A DNA stretch of 50,270 bases. Source: Tenacibaculum lutimaris. Its GTDB lineage: Bacteria; Bacteroidota; Bacteroidia; Flavobacteriales; Flavobacteriaceae. The stretch is from contig NZ_RAQM01000014.1 of the NCBI RefSeq assembly GCF_003610735.1, positions 1 to 50,270 on the forward strand, given 5' to 3'. Of the stretch, positions 17,863 to 26,968 are shown piece after piece. The position numbers and the translations under genes were made by a program. The notes below the pieces were generated by a model. The model ran no database searches. It was not told the origin of the DNA and saw only the letters and a program-made list of their open reading frames with translations. The first letter of the stretch is position 1. Each line of letters opens with the position of its first letter.

Positions 17863-19038
17863 ATGAATTATATTTTATTCGATGGTGATGTGCGTACTGC
17901 TTTATTACCATTTACATATACAAGACCCGTAGCTGATATAAGAGTTGGTATTTTAACGATTAGAGAAAAGTGGGAAAAATACTTAGGTTTAACAACAACC
18001 ACAGTAACCGAGGAATATTTAGAGGAGAAATATCCAATGGTTGAAATGGAAGAAAATGTATTGTTAAATGCCTCTTTTTTGCCTACTAAACCTCTGATTG
18101 AAATGGTGAAGAATTTACAAGAAAATCAAGCAATATTTAAAGGAGAAGATGTAATTGCTTTTTTTACTTCAGATAATCAAGAAGAAGTAGACTTTTCTTC
18201 TTACGAGCATATAGAGTTTGAAGATGATATAATTCAAATTAAAAATACATGGGATATTTTTTCTTTAAATGATAAAGCTATTCGTGCTGATTTTGATTTA
18301 ATTACTGAAGGAAGAAAATCACAACCAATTCCTGAAACAGTTAATTGTATAAATAGAGAAGATATTTTTGTGGAGAAAGGAGCTAAGTTAACTTTTGCTA
18401 CTTTAAATGCTTCAACAGGTCCTATTTATATTGGTAAAAATGCTGAAATTATGGAAGGGGTAGTTGTGCGAGGAGCTTTGGCTATGTGTGAATATTCAGT
18501 ATTAAAATTAGGAGCTAAAATATATGGAGCAACTACATTAGGACCTCATAGTAAAGTAGGAGGAGAGGTAAATAATTCTGTTTTATTTGGGTACTCCAAT
18601 AAAGGGCATGATGGGTTTTTAGGAAATTCAGTTTTAGGAGAATGGTGTAATATAGGGGCAGACAGTAATAATTCGAATTTGAAAAACAATTATGCAGAAG
18701 TTCGTTTATGGAATTACGAAACTGGGGGCTTTGCTAAAACAGGATTACAGTTTTGTGGTTTAATGATGGGAGATCATTCAAAATGTGGAATTAATACCAT
18801 GTTTAATACGGGTACTGTTGTTGGTGTTTCTGCTAATATTTTTGGAAGTGGATTTCCAAGAAATTTTGTACCATCGTTTAGTTGGGGTGGAGCATCAGGA
18901 TTTACAGAATATAAAACAAATAAAGTTTTTGAAGTAGCTGAAGTGGTGATGGAAAGACGTGGTATTGTGTTTGATGATCAAGAAAAACAAATTTTAGAAC
19001 ACATTTTTGAAGAAACTAAACAATATAGAAATTATTAA
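17863..19038 (+). CDS. GlmU-like putative sugar nucleotidyltransferase
   Basis: A 391-residue protein starting MNYILFDGDVRTALLPFTY. The N-terminal part resembles the nucleotidyltransferase half of GlmU but lacks a canonical L.AG.GTRM loop. The C-terminal part (about 180-340) is a left-handed beta-helix of hexapeptide repeats (IYIGKNAEIMEGVVVRGALA; VGGEVNNSVLFGYSNKGHDG). This family is conserved in Bacteroidetes and is usually called GlmU-like; the substrate is not established and the altered loop leaves activity uncertain. It probably belongs to cell-envelope sugar metabolism. A terminator at 19043-19075 follows. Confidence 0.8.
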   Translation: MNYILFDGDVRTALLPFTYTRPVADIRVGILTIREKWEKYLGLTTTTVTEEYLEEKYPMVEMEENVLLNASFLPTKPLIEMVKNLQENQAIFKGEDVIAFFTSDNQEEVDFSSYEHIEFEDDIIQIKNTWDIFSLNDKAIRADFDLITEGRKSQPIPETVNCINREDIFVEKGAKLTFATLNASTGPIYIGKNAEIMEGVVVRGALAMCEYSVLKLGAKIYGATTLGPHSKVGGEVNNSVLFGYSNKGHDGFLGNSVLGEWCNIGADSNNSNLKNNYAEVRLWNYETGGFAKTGLQFCGLMMGDHSKCGINTMFNTGTVVGVSANIFGSGFPRNFVPSFSWGGASGFTEYKTNKVFEVAEVVMERRGIVFDDQEKQILEHIFEETKQYRNY

Positions 19039-19042
19039 TATT

Positions 19043-19075
19043 AAAGGCTTTACTTTTTAGTTAGAGCCTTTTTTT
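19043..19075 (+). terminator. intrinsic terminator after the GlmU-like gene
   Basis: AAAGGCT pairs with AGCCTTT and a T-run follows. It lies in the 38 bases between two convergent genes. Confidence 0.65.
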
Positions 19076-19076
19076 A

Positions 19077-21449
19077 TTAAAAGCTTACACGAAAAACAAT
19101 ATTAGGTGTTATTCCTAAAGAAACCTTATCAACTTGTTCTAGTTGGTATTCAAGATCATTATCTGAATTTATAGTAGGAATAGCATTATAAGTTCTACTT
19201 AAGATATTTTTTTGATTGTAAATGTTTAAAACAGATACGCCTAATTTACCCTTCCAATTTTTTGAAAAATTAAAAGTGTAAGTCATTGAAGCATCTAAAC
19301 GATGATAATTAGGTAGTCTAAGAGCGTTGATATTGTCAGAGTCTAAGTCAATTATAGGGAAGCCATTTTCTGTGTTATAAAATTCTTTTACAGCAGTATA
19401 GGGGTTTCCTGTTCTATAAATCCATCCTAAAGAAAACTCATATGAGTTTAACTTGTAGGCATGAGACCAAGAAAAGTAATTGGTAATATCATGATTTGCG
19501 GGGAAAAATTTATTTTCTAAATCTAAAAACTTAAACCTGTTTTTAGTATAAGAGTAGTTTACCCACGTTCTGTAATTATTAAACTTTTTATTAATTAATA
19601 CATCAATTCCATATATTTTACCTTCACCGTTAGAAAAATCGTCTGTTTGATCATTATAGCCACTAGTTTGAGAGGTCATACCAGTTACTTTTTTATAATA
19701 GGGTTCTATATCTATTTTCCAATTATCTTTATTAAAAAGTATTCCTGTAGAAATTTGTAAACTTTTTTGTAGAGGAATATCATCATCGTTTACTTGTGCC
19801 CATATTTGATTTTCTAAATCAAAACCTAAACTAGAGGTTTGAAATTCTATTATTTGGCTAAGTGTTTGATGTTTTTGTTCAAATGAAGTTTTAAAGCTAA
19901 AATTAGTGTTTAACTTTTTTTCAAGGTATAATCTGGGTTCTAAAACCAATTTATCAATTTTAGAAAAATAATTGAATCGTAATCCAGCATTTATATTCCA
20001 ATTATAAGAATCGTATAAATATTCTCCAAAAATTGAATGTGTATCGTTTGAGCTTTCTTCGTTTTGTTGAGAGTTGTATTGATTCTGTCCTTGCAAGCTA
20101 TAAGAGTACTTTAAATCATATTCAGAATCTGTAGAAGTATAGTCGTATCCTAAAAGTATATCTGTTTTGTTGTTAAGAGAGTAATTTACATTATAAGAAA
20201 TACCCACATCATTTAAAATATTGATTTTACTTGAATGTTCTGTAAGGTAATCTTCAAAATAACTATAATCAGCACTGTAGTCTAAGGTAAAAGTAGAAAA
20301 ATAACTTTTTATGTTATGGGTAGTTTTTTCATTACTTTGTTTTTCCCAATTAATACTCATACCAGTGTTCTTAATATTTATTTGGTCATTGTACTTATCT
20401 TCATAATCAGGAACTGTAAAATCATTATACATTTTATTTTTAGTGTGTAAAAAACTAAAGGATAATGATTCTTTTTCAGAGAGATTAGTTATAAATTTTG
20501 CTGTGTAGTCAGAAAAATTAAATTCATTATCTCTACTAAATTTTATATTTTTATCAATAATGTTATTTTCTTGGTTATTATTGAATGTTTGAAATACTCT
20601 TGTAGATAATTTATTAAAAGTGAAAGTTTTTAAAAAATTAGAATAAGAACTTCGAGCAGAAAATGATAAAGCTGTTTGTTTAGATAAAGGAATATTAACA
20701 AAAGCATCTGCATGGGTCATATTTAATCCAAAACTTCCAGTAATTTTTTCAGGGATTTCTTCAGTCGTTTTTATATCAATTACACCAGAAACTCTGTTTC
20801 CATATTTAGCACTTGTACCACTTTTAGATAGTACAACTTCTTTTGTAGTGTAAGGATTAAAGGCAGAAATCATTCCGAAAAAATGACCTAAGTAGTAAGT
20901 TTTTATACCGTCCCAAAGTACTAAGTTTTGATTTGGTGTACCTCCTCTAATATAAATTCCAGCAGCAGTTTCATCAGGACTTTGAACCCCTGGAATAATT
21001 TTTAAACTTTCTAAAACATCTGGTTCGGTTAACCCAGGTAACACACCTAGCTCTTTTGGTAAAATAGAAATAGCTCCACTTTTCTTCTTGTTAATTCCAG
21101 ATGTGATATAATTAGTAACAAGAATTTCATTTAAAAGAGTGTAATAGTCTTCGCTAAGAGTTGCTTTGTTTGTTATGTAATAGTAGCGATCATTAATTTT
21201 TTTAAAAGTAAAGGAGGTTTGGCGCTCTATTTCGCCTAAAAGATATACTAACTCGCAATTCTTTTTTGAAAAAGAAAAAATTTCTTTTTGAATAATTTCG
21301 GTATTAAACGAGAATTTTACTCCAAAATTAGATTCGGTTTGTTTTAAAACATCTAACAAAGGAGTGTTTATAAAAGAAATGTCTATCTTTTCCTGAGAAA
21401 AAATAGACATCGCTAAGCATATAAAAAGTATACTTAATTTTATTTTCAT
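19077..21449 (-). CDS. TonB-dependent receptor with N-terminal STN signalling domain
   Basis: An outer-membrane receptor (790 residues) of the signal-transducing FecA type. Order: signal peptide (1-18), STN-like domain (about 22-90, with INTPLLDVLKQTESNFGVKF), plug (about 105-230, with IIPGVQSPDETAAGIYIRGG), then the barrel up to a C-terminal Phe. The STN domain normally talks to FecR, and fecR-like and fecI-like genes lie directly upstream: the start overlaps the FecR stop by 4 bases (ATGA). The ligand is unknown; with no SusD partner, a siderophore or other small ligand is as likely as a glycan. Confidence 0.9.
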   Translation of the reverse strand: MKIKLSILFICLAMSIFSQEKIDISFINTPLLDVLKQTESNFGVKFSFNTEIIQKEIFSFSKKNCELVYLLGEIERQTSFTFKKINDRYYYITNKATLSEDYYTLLNEILVTNYITSGINKKKSGAISILPKELGVLPGLTEPDVLESLKIIPGVQSPDETAAGIYIRGGTPNQNLVLWDGIKTYYLGHFFGMISAFNPYTTKEVVLSKSGTSAKYGNRVSGVIDIKTTEEIPEKITGSFGLNMTHADAFVNIPLSKQTALSFSARSSYSNFLKTFTFNKLSTRVFQTFNNNQENNIIDKNIKFSRDNEFNFSDYTAKFITNLSEKESLSFSFLHTKNKMYNDFTVPDYEDKYNDQINIKNTGMSINWEKQSNEKTTHNIKSYFSTFTLDYSADYSYFEDYLTEHSSKINILNDVGISYNVNYSLNNKTDILLGYDYTSTDSEYDLKYSYSLQGQNQYNSQQNEESSNDTHSIFGEYLYDSYNWNINAGLRFNYFSKIDKLVLEPRLYLEKKLNTNFSFKTSFEQKHQTLSQIIEFQTSSLGFDLENQIWAQVNDDDIPLQKSLQISTGILFNKDNWKIDIEPYYKKVTGMTSQTSGYNDQTDDFSNGEGKIYGIDVLINKKFNNYRTWVNYSYTKNRFKFLDLENKFFPANHDITNYFSWSHAYKLNSYEFSLGWIYRTGNPYTAVKEFYNTENGFPIIDLDSDNINALRLPNYHRLDASMTYTFNFSKNWKGKLGVSVLNIYNQKNILSRTYNAIPTINSDNDLEYQLEQVDKVSLGITPNIVFRVSF

Positions 21450-22363
21450 TTATATGTCAATACAACAGTACTATTTTTTGCTAATTTATAAGAAATTTTC
21501 ATAGGAGCAAAAACAGTTTGTAAAGCTATATTAACATCTTCATGTGTAAAAGTACCTGTAAATCGTTTTTCAGTATCTATTTTTGAAGAATCAAATTTTA
21601 AATTGAATTGGTTTTCTAATGCTTTAATTACTTCATATAAAGGAGTATTCATAAAAGAACTTTCCCCTTTTAACCAAGAAGGACTGTCTGAGTTAAAAGT
21701 CCATTCTTCAGTTTTTTCGTTATAATTTCTGTAAGCTTTACCTAAAGTTAAAATTGTTTCACCTTTATTTTTAGAAGTAACTCCCACTTTTCCTTCGTAG
21801 CATAGAACTTCAAAATAATTTTCAGAAGTATTAACTGTAAATTTTGTTCCTAAAACAGTAACGTTACCTTCTGTGGTGTTTACAGTAAAAGATTTACCCT
21901 TTTCAACTTCAAAAAATGCTTTTCCTCTTAATGATACCTCTCTGTTAGCATCCCATTTGTATTTTTTATAACTAACGGTAGAATTAGGTGAAAGATGTAC
22001 AGTCGAATTATCTGGTAAAGTTATGGTTGAATACTCACCGTAACTTGTAGAAAAATCAGTTGTACTATAATTAAAGTAAAAAAAGCTAATTAATAATGCT
22101 ATAGAAGCAACAGCGCCATAAACCCAATTAGGAATTAATTTTACGACTTTTTTATTTGCCTCTTTAGACTGTAATTTGTTTTGAATTTGAATAAGAGCTT
22201 CTTTCTGATTATAATCAGGGGTTTTTAATAACTGAGAAGCATCATCAATGGCTTTAAATTGATGATAAACGTCAGATTGTTGAAATTCTTCCAGCTCCTT
22301 AAGGGAAAGCTCATTGGCTATCCACCTAGCTAAAAAAGTCTCATCTTTATAATTTATTTTCAT
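21446..22363 (-). CDS. FecR-family anti-sigma factor
   Basis: A 305-residue inner-membrane regulator that should hold the sigma factor until the receptor signals. A cytoplasmic N-terminal part (1-80, with ETFLARWIANELSLKELEEF) precedes one membrane helix (about 84-103). The periplasmic FecR domain (about 110-210) has YSTITLPDNSTVHLSPNSTV and FEVEKGKSFTVNT. The C-terminal domain (about 230-305, PLYEVIKALENQFNLKF) is of the DUF4974 type typical of Bacteroidetes. It lies between the sigma gene (73 bases upstream) and the receptor (overlapping). Confidence 0.93.
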   Translation of the reverse strand: MKINYKDETFLARWIANELSLKELEEFQQSDVYHQFKAIDDASQLLKTPDYNQKEALIQIQNKLQSKEANKKVVKLIPNWVYGAVASIALLISFFYFNYSTTDFSTSYGEYSTITLPDNSTVHLSPNSTVSYKKYKWDANREVSLRGKAFFEVEKGKSFTVNTTEGNVTVLGTKFTVNTSENYFEVLCYEGKVGVTSKNKGETILTLGKAYRNYNEKTEEWTFNSDSPSWLKGESSFMNTPLYEVIKALENQFNLKFDSSKIDTEKRFTGTFTHEDVNIALQTVFAPMKISYKLAKNSTVVLTYK

Positions 22364-22436
22364 TTCCTATAATTCGTGCTATTTGTAATATAAACAATTA
22401 AAAAACTAATTACCCTACTGCAAATAGTATTTTTTA

Positions 22437-22955
22437 TTACACTTTACCTATTTGTTCTTTTAAAGTAAGTAATGCCTTACTCATTCTTTTCTCTACAGCT
22501 TTGACAGAAATACCTAAAATTTCGGAAATTTCACTATATTTTTTCTTATCTATTCTGCTTAGTAAAAATACTTCTCGTTGTCTTTCAGGAAGATTAGCAA
22601 TCGCTTTTTTTAATTTTTTATGAAACTCTTCTTCTTCCAATAAATATTGAGGAGTCTCTATAGTTGTATTATTAGTAACATTTTGTTTTTGATATTCTAA
22701 TACTACTTTCTTATGAGCGACTTCATTTAAAAAATGATTGTTGGCTACTGTGTATAAGAAGGATTTAGCTTTTTCAAAAATTACTTTAGCACAATTGTTC
22801 CATAATTTGATATAAGCTTCCTGTACAATATCTTCAGCTTGCTGAGTATCGCCACATTTATAGTAGATGTAATTTCGTAAGGTTTGTGAATGTTTATTGA
22901 AAACTTCTTCAAAGTTTTGTTGTTCACAAACGGATTTTAAGGGCTCTTTATTCAT
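22437..22955 (-). CDS. ECF RNA polymerase sigma factor, FecI-like
   Basis: A 172-residue extracytoplasmic-function sigma factor. Region 2 (about 20-85) has the core-binding and -10 segment GDTQQAEDIVQEAYIKLW. Region 4 (about 118-168) has LPERQREVFLLSRIDKKKYS followed by a helix-turn-helix (EISEILGISVKAVEKRMSKA). It should be controlled by the FecR-like protein encoded next and should at least drive its own operon. Confidence 0.93.
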   Translation of the reverse strand: MNKEPLKSVCEQQNFEEVFNKHSQTLRNYIYYKCGDTQQAEDIVQEAYIKLWNNCAKVIFEKAKSFLYTVANNHFLNEVAHKKVVLEYQKQNVTNNTTIETPQYLLEEEEFHKKLKKAIANLPERQREVFLLSRIDKKKYSEISEILGISVKAVEKRMSKALLTLKEQIGKV

Positions 22956-23016
22956 TAGATTAATTTCCTAATCGTTAACAAAAATATAAAAATGTTACAA
23001 AGAGGTTTACTAATTG

Positions 23017-24765
23017 TTAATATAACTTAAATATAGGTAGTTTTTTATGAGCTTTTTCATAATGAGGAGTTTTTGTATAAATCCAATATAGTTGTGATTG
23101 TGGATTTTTAGCAAAATTCTCATCGGTAATCAGCAATTCTTCAAAATGTTTTTTTATTGAAGGGTTTTCTTGTAAAAAAGTTTCAGCAATGTCTTCAAAA
23201 ACATAAGCAGAGTAACCTTCTTTTTGTTGTAAAATGGTATCGAAAAAATTCCAGTTGAAAAATGAATCTACAGCCTCAGCTTCCAAGGTTTCTATAATAT
23301 ATCGAATACCTGCTTGATTGGTTGGAATATAAATATCTCCTTTGCTAAATTTAATTTTCTGATTTTCCGTTTTAGTAACTTCAGTATTATAATGTAAATA
23401 ATGGCCTTCGTATGCTGTGTTTCGAGTTTCAAAATTTTTGATGCGCTGTGTTTCTACCGCTAAAACAGTATCATTCTTAAAACGAGTAAATTCAATTTTA
23501 TTATTTTGTAACCGCTCAACAACTTTGTACCAACCTTGTTCTAAAATATAAGCTTCAGGTATCGTAATTTCTTTTGTTGGAATATAATTATTGTAATATG
23601 AAATTTCTTTAGTGTAAGGCTTTGTTCTATCATAAAACAAACGCTTGCCATTAGTAACCTTACTATCTATAAAAGTTCCTTCGTATCCTTTAAAATGAAG
23701 AGTTGTAGGATTATTCTTATCGACTGTAAATACAACTGGATACGTTTTCCTATTTATTATTTCATTAACAGCTTTTTTTCGTAAATCTTTTATTTTTGTG
23801 CTGTTTTCTTCGGAAAAATCTAAAGCAGAAAACAACAGTTCATATGTTTGCTCTACACGTGTTTTATAGGGTTTAAGCATGTGTGTTTCTACCATTAAGC
23901 CTAAGGTGTTGAATAGGGAAGTGTATCCAGTAGAATATCTTGGAGAGTCAAAAAACTGAGACCAACCACTTTCTGGTGTTGTTCCCCAAACATTAACATA
24001 TGGAGTTATGATAATATCTTTCTTAGCTAAAGATTGTTCTATCTCTGGGCGCATTTCCTTTTCAATAAACTCACCTAATTTTCCTCCTAATTGATTGTGT
24101 TGCGTAAATAAATGGGTAATAGCATATTGATAATCGGCACCATTGCTTACATGATTGTCTATAAAAACATCTGGATTTACCGTATGGAATATTTCTGCAA
24201 ATGCTGCTGTATTTTTAGTGTCTTGCTTAATAAAATCTCTATTTAAGTCATAATTACGAGCATTTCCTCTAAAACCGTACTCTTTTGGTCCGTTTTGATT
24301 AGCTCTCGTATGTGAGTTCCTATTTAAAGCTCCACCAATATTGTATACAGGAATTACACAAATTAAAGAATTTTTATACGTTTTTTTTAACGAGTCATTC
24401 TGAACAATATCTCTCAATAGTAACATTGATGCATCTATTCCGTCAGATTCTCCAGGGTGAATTCCGTTATTGATTAAAATCCTATTTTTTGAGGAGTTTT
24501 TTATTTTATTGATATCTGTTTTTCCATTCGTATTAAAAACAGCTAGTTGTAAAGGTTTACCAATGTCTGTTGTACCTATTTCAAACAAAGAAATTTCAGG
24601 ATATGTATCAGCTAAATCTTTGTAATAAGAAATTACCTCATTGTAAGTAGGTGTTTCAGTTCCATTTGAGGTTTCAAACAGTGTCGTAAAATCTTTCTTT
24701 TCTTTTGAAGACTCTTGTTTACAGGCAACAATAATAAATAGTAATAGTACAGCTAGCTTTTTCAA
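23017..24765 (-). CDS. M14-family zinc carboxypeptidase lipoprotein
   Basis: A secreted metallopeptidase of 582 residues. The lipobox Cys15 (FIIVACKQ) predicts a lipid-anchored envelope protein. The M14 zinc site is intact: HPGES with His103 and Glu106, then IDNHVSN with His205. NYDLNRD near 171-177 matches the substrate-carboxylate-binding Asn-Arg segment. The C-terminal third (about 330-582) is a second, unrecognised beta-rich region. It is third in the ddl-coaD-M14 run, 20 bases after coaD. Substrate unknown; peptidoglycan peptides or dietary peptides are both possible. Confidence 0.88.
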   Translation of the reverse strand: MKKLAVLLLFIIVACKQESSKEKKDFTTLFETSNGTETPTYNEVISYYKDLADTYPEISLFEIGTTDIGKPLQLAVFNTNGKTDINKIKNSSKNRILINNGIHPGESDGIDASMLLLRDIVQNDSLKKTYKNSLICVIPVYNIGGALNRNSHTRANQNGPKEYGFRGNARNYDLNRDFIKQDTKNTAAFAEIFHTVNPDVFIDNHVSNGADYQYAITHLFTQHNQLGGKLGEFIEKEMRPEIEQSLAKKDIIITPYVNVWGTTPESGWSQFFDSPRYSTGYTSLFNTLGLMVETHMLKPYKTRVEQTYELLFSALDFSEENSTKIKDLRKKAVNEIINRKTYPVVFTVDKNNPTTLHFKGYEGTFIDSKVTNGKRLFYDRTKPYTKEISYYNNYIPTKEITIPEAYILEQGWYKVVERLQNNKIEFTRFKNDTVLAVETQRIKNFETRNTAYEGHYLHYNTEVTKTENQKIKFSKGDIYIPTNQAGIRYIIETLEAEAVDSFFNWNFFDTILQQKEGYSAYVFEDIAETFLQENPSIKKHFEELLITDENFAKNPQSQLYWIYTKTPHYEKAHKKLPIFKLY

Positions 24766-24785
24766 TAAAGTATAATTTTAAGGGG

Positions 24786-25238
24786 TTAAATTCTAACAGC
24801 ATCAGGAACCAAACCTGTGTAATCTCCTTCGTTACGAATTACATCACGTACAATAGATGATGAGATATAACTTTTACCCGAAGAGGTTAAAAGAAAAACA
24901 GTTTCAATTTCAGAAAGTTTTCTGTTAGTATGCGCAATAGCTTTTTCAAACTCAAAATCGGCAGGATTACGTAAGCCTCTTAAAATAAACTGAGCGTCTT
25001 GCTCTTTACAAAAGTTTACTGTAAGTCCGCTGTAGGTAAGTACTTTTATTTTAGGTTCATGCTTAAAAGTCTCTTCAATAAAACGTTTACGTTCTTCTAA
25101 AGAAAACATATATTTTTTATCGGCATTTATACCAATAGCAATAATTAACTCATCAAAAAGTGTAACACCACGTTCAATAATATCCACATGTCCTAAGGTG
25201 ATTGGATCAAATGATCCTGGAAAAATTGCTCTTTTCAT
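24786..25238 (-). CDS. coaD: phosphopantetheine adenylyltransferase
   Basis: Fourth step of coenzyme A synthesis: 4'-phosphopantetheine plus ATP gives dephospho-CoA. The 150-residue length is normal. It has the nucleotidyltransferase motif FPGSFDPITLGHVDI (T/HxGH) at residues 6-20, RGLRNPADFEFE in the middle and ISSSIVRDV near the end. It starts two bases after the ddl stop codon, so the two genes are co-transcribed. Confidence 0.96.
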   Translation of the reverse strand: MKRAIFPGSFDPITLGHVDIIERGVTLFDELIIAIGINADKKYMFSLEERKRFIEETFKHEPKIKVLTYSGLTVNFCKEQDAQFILRGLRNPADFEFEKAIAHTNRKLSEIETVFLLTSSGKSYISSSIVRDVIRNEGDYTGLVPDAVRI

Positions 25239-25240
25239 AA

Positions 25241-26218
25241 TTAGTTTTTTAAAGCCATTTCAATAGCGTTACCAAATAATTCGGTTAATGAAATACCAGC
25301 ATGATTGGCTTGTTGTGGTAAAATACTAGCTTCTGTTAATCCAGGAACGGTATTCATTTCTAAGAAATGAGGAATGTCATTTACCAGAATATATTCAGAA
25401 CGCGAAAATCCACTCATATTTAAAATTTCGTAGACACGTTTAGCAATGTCGTTTACGCTCTTTTCTTGAGCCTCTGTTAAACGAGCTGGAGTAATTTCTT
25501 GTGATTCTCCTTCATATTTAGCTTTATAATCGAAGAAATCATTATCAGAAACAATTTCAGTAATTGGCAAAACTTTAGTTTCTCCTTTGTATTGAATAAC
25601 ACCAACAGAAACTTCTGTTCCGTCTAAAAAACTTTCAATTAAAATTTCAGAATCTTCTTCGTAAGCTTTTTCAATAGCAGGAATTAATTCTTCTTGCGTG
25701 TATACTTTAGAGATTCCAAAACTAGAACCAGCACCATTAGGCTTAACAAAACAAGGTAAGCCTACTTTTTCAATAATAGTATTGGTGTTAATTTTATCTC
25801 CTTTGTTTAAATACACAGAAGTCGCAGCAGGAATACCGTATTCTTTTACTACACTTAGTGTATCTCGCTTATTAAAAGTTAAAGCCATTTGATAGAATGG
25901 GGCAGAGGTATGTTTTAATCCGATAAGGTTAAAATATGCTAAGATAACTCCGTTTTCACCAGGAGTACCGTGAATAGCGTTGAAAACAGCGTCAAAAGAG
26001 ATGTTGGTTCCGTTTACTTCAGCAGAAAAATCATGCTTATTTATAGGGTGTTCATTTTCATCATCATCAACTAAAACCCATTTATCTTTTAAAATATGAA
26101 CTCTATATGGGTTGTATTTTTCCTTATTAAGATGTTTGTAAACTACATTACCACTTTTTAAAGATATACCTACTTCTGAGGAATATCCTCCCATAATAAT
26201 AGCGATGTTTTTTTTCAC
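25241..26218 (-). CDS. ddl: D-alanine--D-alanine ligase
   Basis: Joins two D-Ala for peptidoglycan precursors; cytoplasmic ATP-grasp enzyme of 325 residues. N-terminal IIMGGYSSEVGISLKSG, ATP-grasp region LPCFVKPNGAGSSFGISKV, and C-terminal FLEMNTVPGLTEASILP with the metal- and substrate-binding residues. The residue after MGG is Tyr rather than the usual His of GGxSxEHxVS enzymes, which is a family variation rather than a defect. First gene of the ddl-coaD-M14 run. Confidence 0.95.
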   Translation of the reverse strand: MKKNIAIIMGGYSSEVGISLKSGNVVYKHLNKEKYNPYRVHILKDKWVLVDDDENEHPINKHDFSAEVNGTNISFDAVFNAIHGTPGENGVILAYFNLIGLKHTSAPFYQMALTFNKRDTLSVVKEYGIPAATSVYLNKGDKINTNTIIEKVGLPCFVKPNGAGSSFGISKVYTQEELIPAIEKAYEEDSEILIESFLDGTEVSVGVIQYKGETKVLPITEIVSDNDFFDYKAKYEGESQEITPARLTEAQEKSVNDIAKRVYEILNMSGFSRSEYILVNDIPHFLEMNTVPGLTEASILPQQANHAGISLTELFGNAIEMALKN

Positions 26219-26261
26219 TTTATTTTTATTTCAATTACTATTTTGTTGTTGTTTCCCTAAT

Positions 26262-26276
26262 ATCCGAACGTCGGAT
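26262..26276. repeat. perfect palindrome in the ddl/PASTA intergenic region
   Basis: ATCCGA-ACG-TCGGAT, unusually GC-rich for this DNA, 44 bases before the ddl start and between the two divergent transcription units. Candidate operator or leader hairpin. Confidence 0.5.
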
Positions 26277-26280
26277 TATA

Positions 26281-26288
26281 CAAACTTA
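26281..26288 (-). promoter_or_regulatory. candidate -7 element for the ddl operon
   Basis: TAAGTTTG read leftward, matching TAnnTTTG. No convincing TTG at the -33 distance. The palindrome at 26262-26276 would fall around or just after the transcript start. Confidence 0.4.
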
Positions 26289-26341
26289 CCAAAAAAACTC
26301 GTTTAAGACTTGTTGAATTTAAAATAGTAATATTTTTACTG

Positions 26342-26349
26342 TAAATTTG
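26342..26349 (+). promoter_or_regulatory. candidate -7 element for the PASTA-rluD operon
   Basis: TAAATTTG, 23 bases before the ATG at 26372. The nearest TTG upstream is too far for the usual spacing. Confidence 0.4.
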
Positions 26350-26371
26350 TGCGATCTTACAAAAAAATGAT

Positions 26372-26953
26372 ATGAGTAATTTAACAGAAAAGTCTGGAGG
26401 TTTATTTCAATTTATTAAAAGTAAATCTTTTTTAACAAACATAATTATAGCAGTTGTAGCAATATTTATATTCGTATTTGGGTTACAATGGTGGCTTGGA
26501 GTAACAACGAATCATAACCAAAAAATACAAGTGCCAAATTTGCACAAAATGTCTTTAGATGAAGTAACACAAAAGCTAGATGAATTGAACTTAGATTTTG
26601 TAGTGATTGATAGTGCTAGTTATAACCCTGAATACCCTAAAAAATCGATTATTGAACAAGATCCTGAAGCGGGAGATTTTGTAAAAGAAAAACGAAAAAT
26701 ATACTTAACATTAAATCCGTCTAAATACCGAGATGTTGTAATACCTGATTTGAATGGACGCACAAGACGTCAAGCAACTACACATTTACGTTCTATAGGA
26801 TTTAAAGTAGGAAGCAATGTTACTTGGGTACACGATATAGGAAAAGATGTAGTTCGTGGATTAAAATATAACGGACAAAAAATAGAACCAGGAACAAAAT
26901 TGCCAAAACAAACAACCATCGATTTAATTTTAGGAGATGGTAATGGAAACTAA
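26372..26953 (+). CDS. PASTA-domain membrane protein
   Basis: A 193-residue protein: cytoplasmic N-terminus (1-20), one membrane helix (about 21-43), then two PASTA repeats in the periplasm (about 52-112, QKIQVPNLHKMSLDEVTQKL, and about 115-190, DVVIPDLNGRTRRQATTHL). PASTA domains bind peptidoglycan fragments or beta-lactam-like ligands. There is no kinase or penicillin-binding domain attached. The divergent neighbour ddl makes the D-Ala-D-Ala end of the same polymer, which fits a cell-wall role. It is co-transcribed with rluD (15 bases apart). Confidence 0.9.
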   Translation: MSNLTEKSGGLFQFIKSKSFLTNIIIAVVAIFIFVFGLQWWLGVTTNHNQKIQVPNLHKMSLDEVTQKLDELNLDFVVIDSASYNPEYPKKSIIEQDPEAGDFVKEKRKIYLTLNPSKYRDVVIPDLNGRTRRQATTHLRSIGFKVGSNVTWVHDIGKDVVRGLKYNGQKIEPGTKLPKQTTIDLILGDGNGN

Positions 26954-26968
26954 TTTTAATATTGATTG

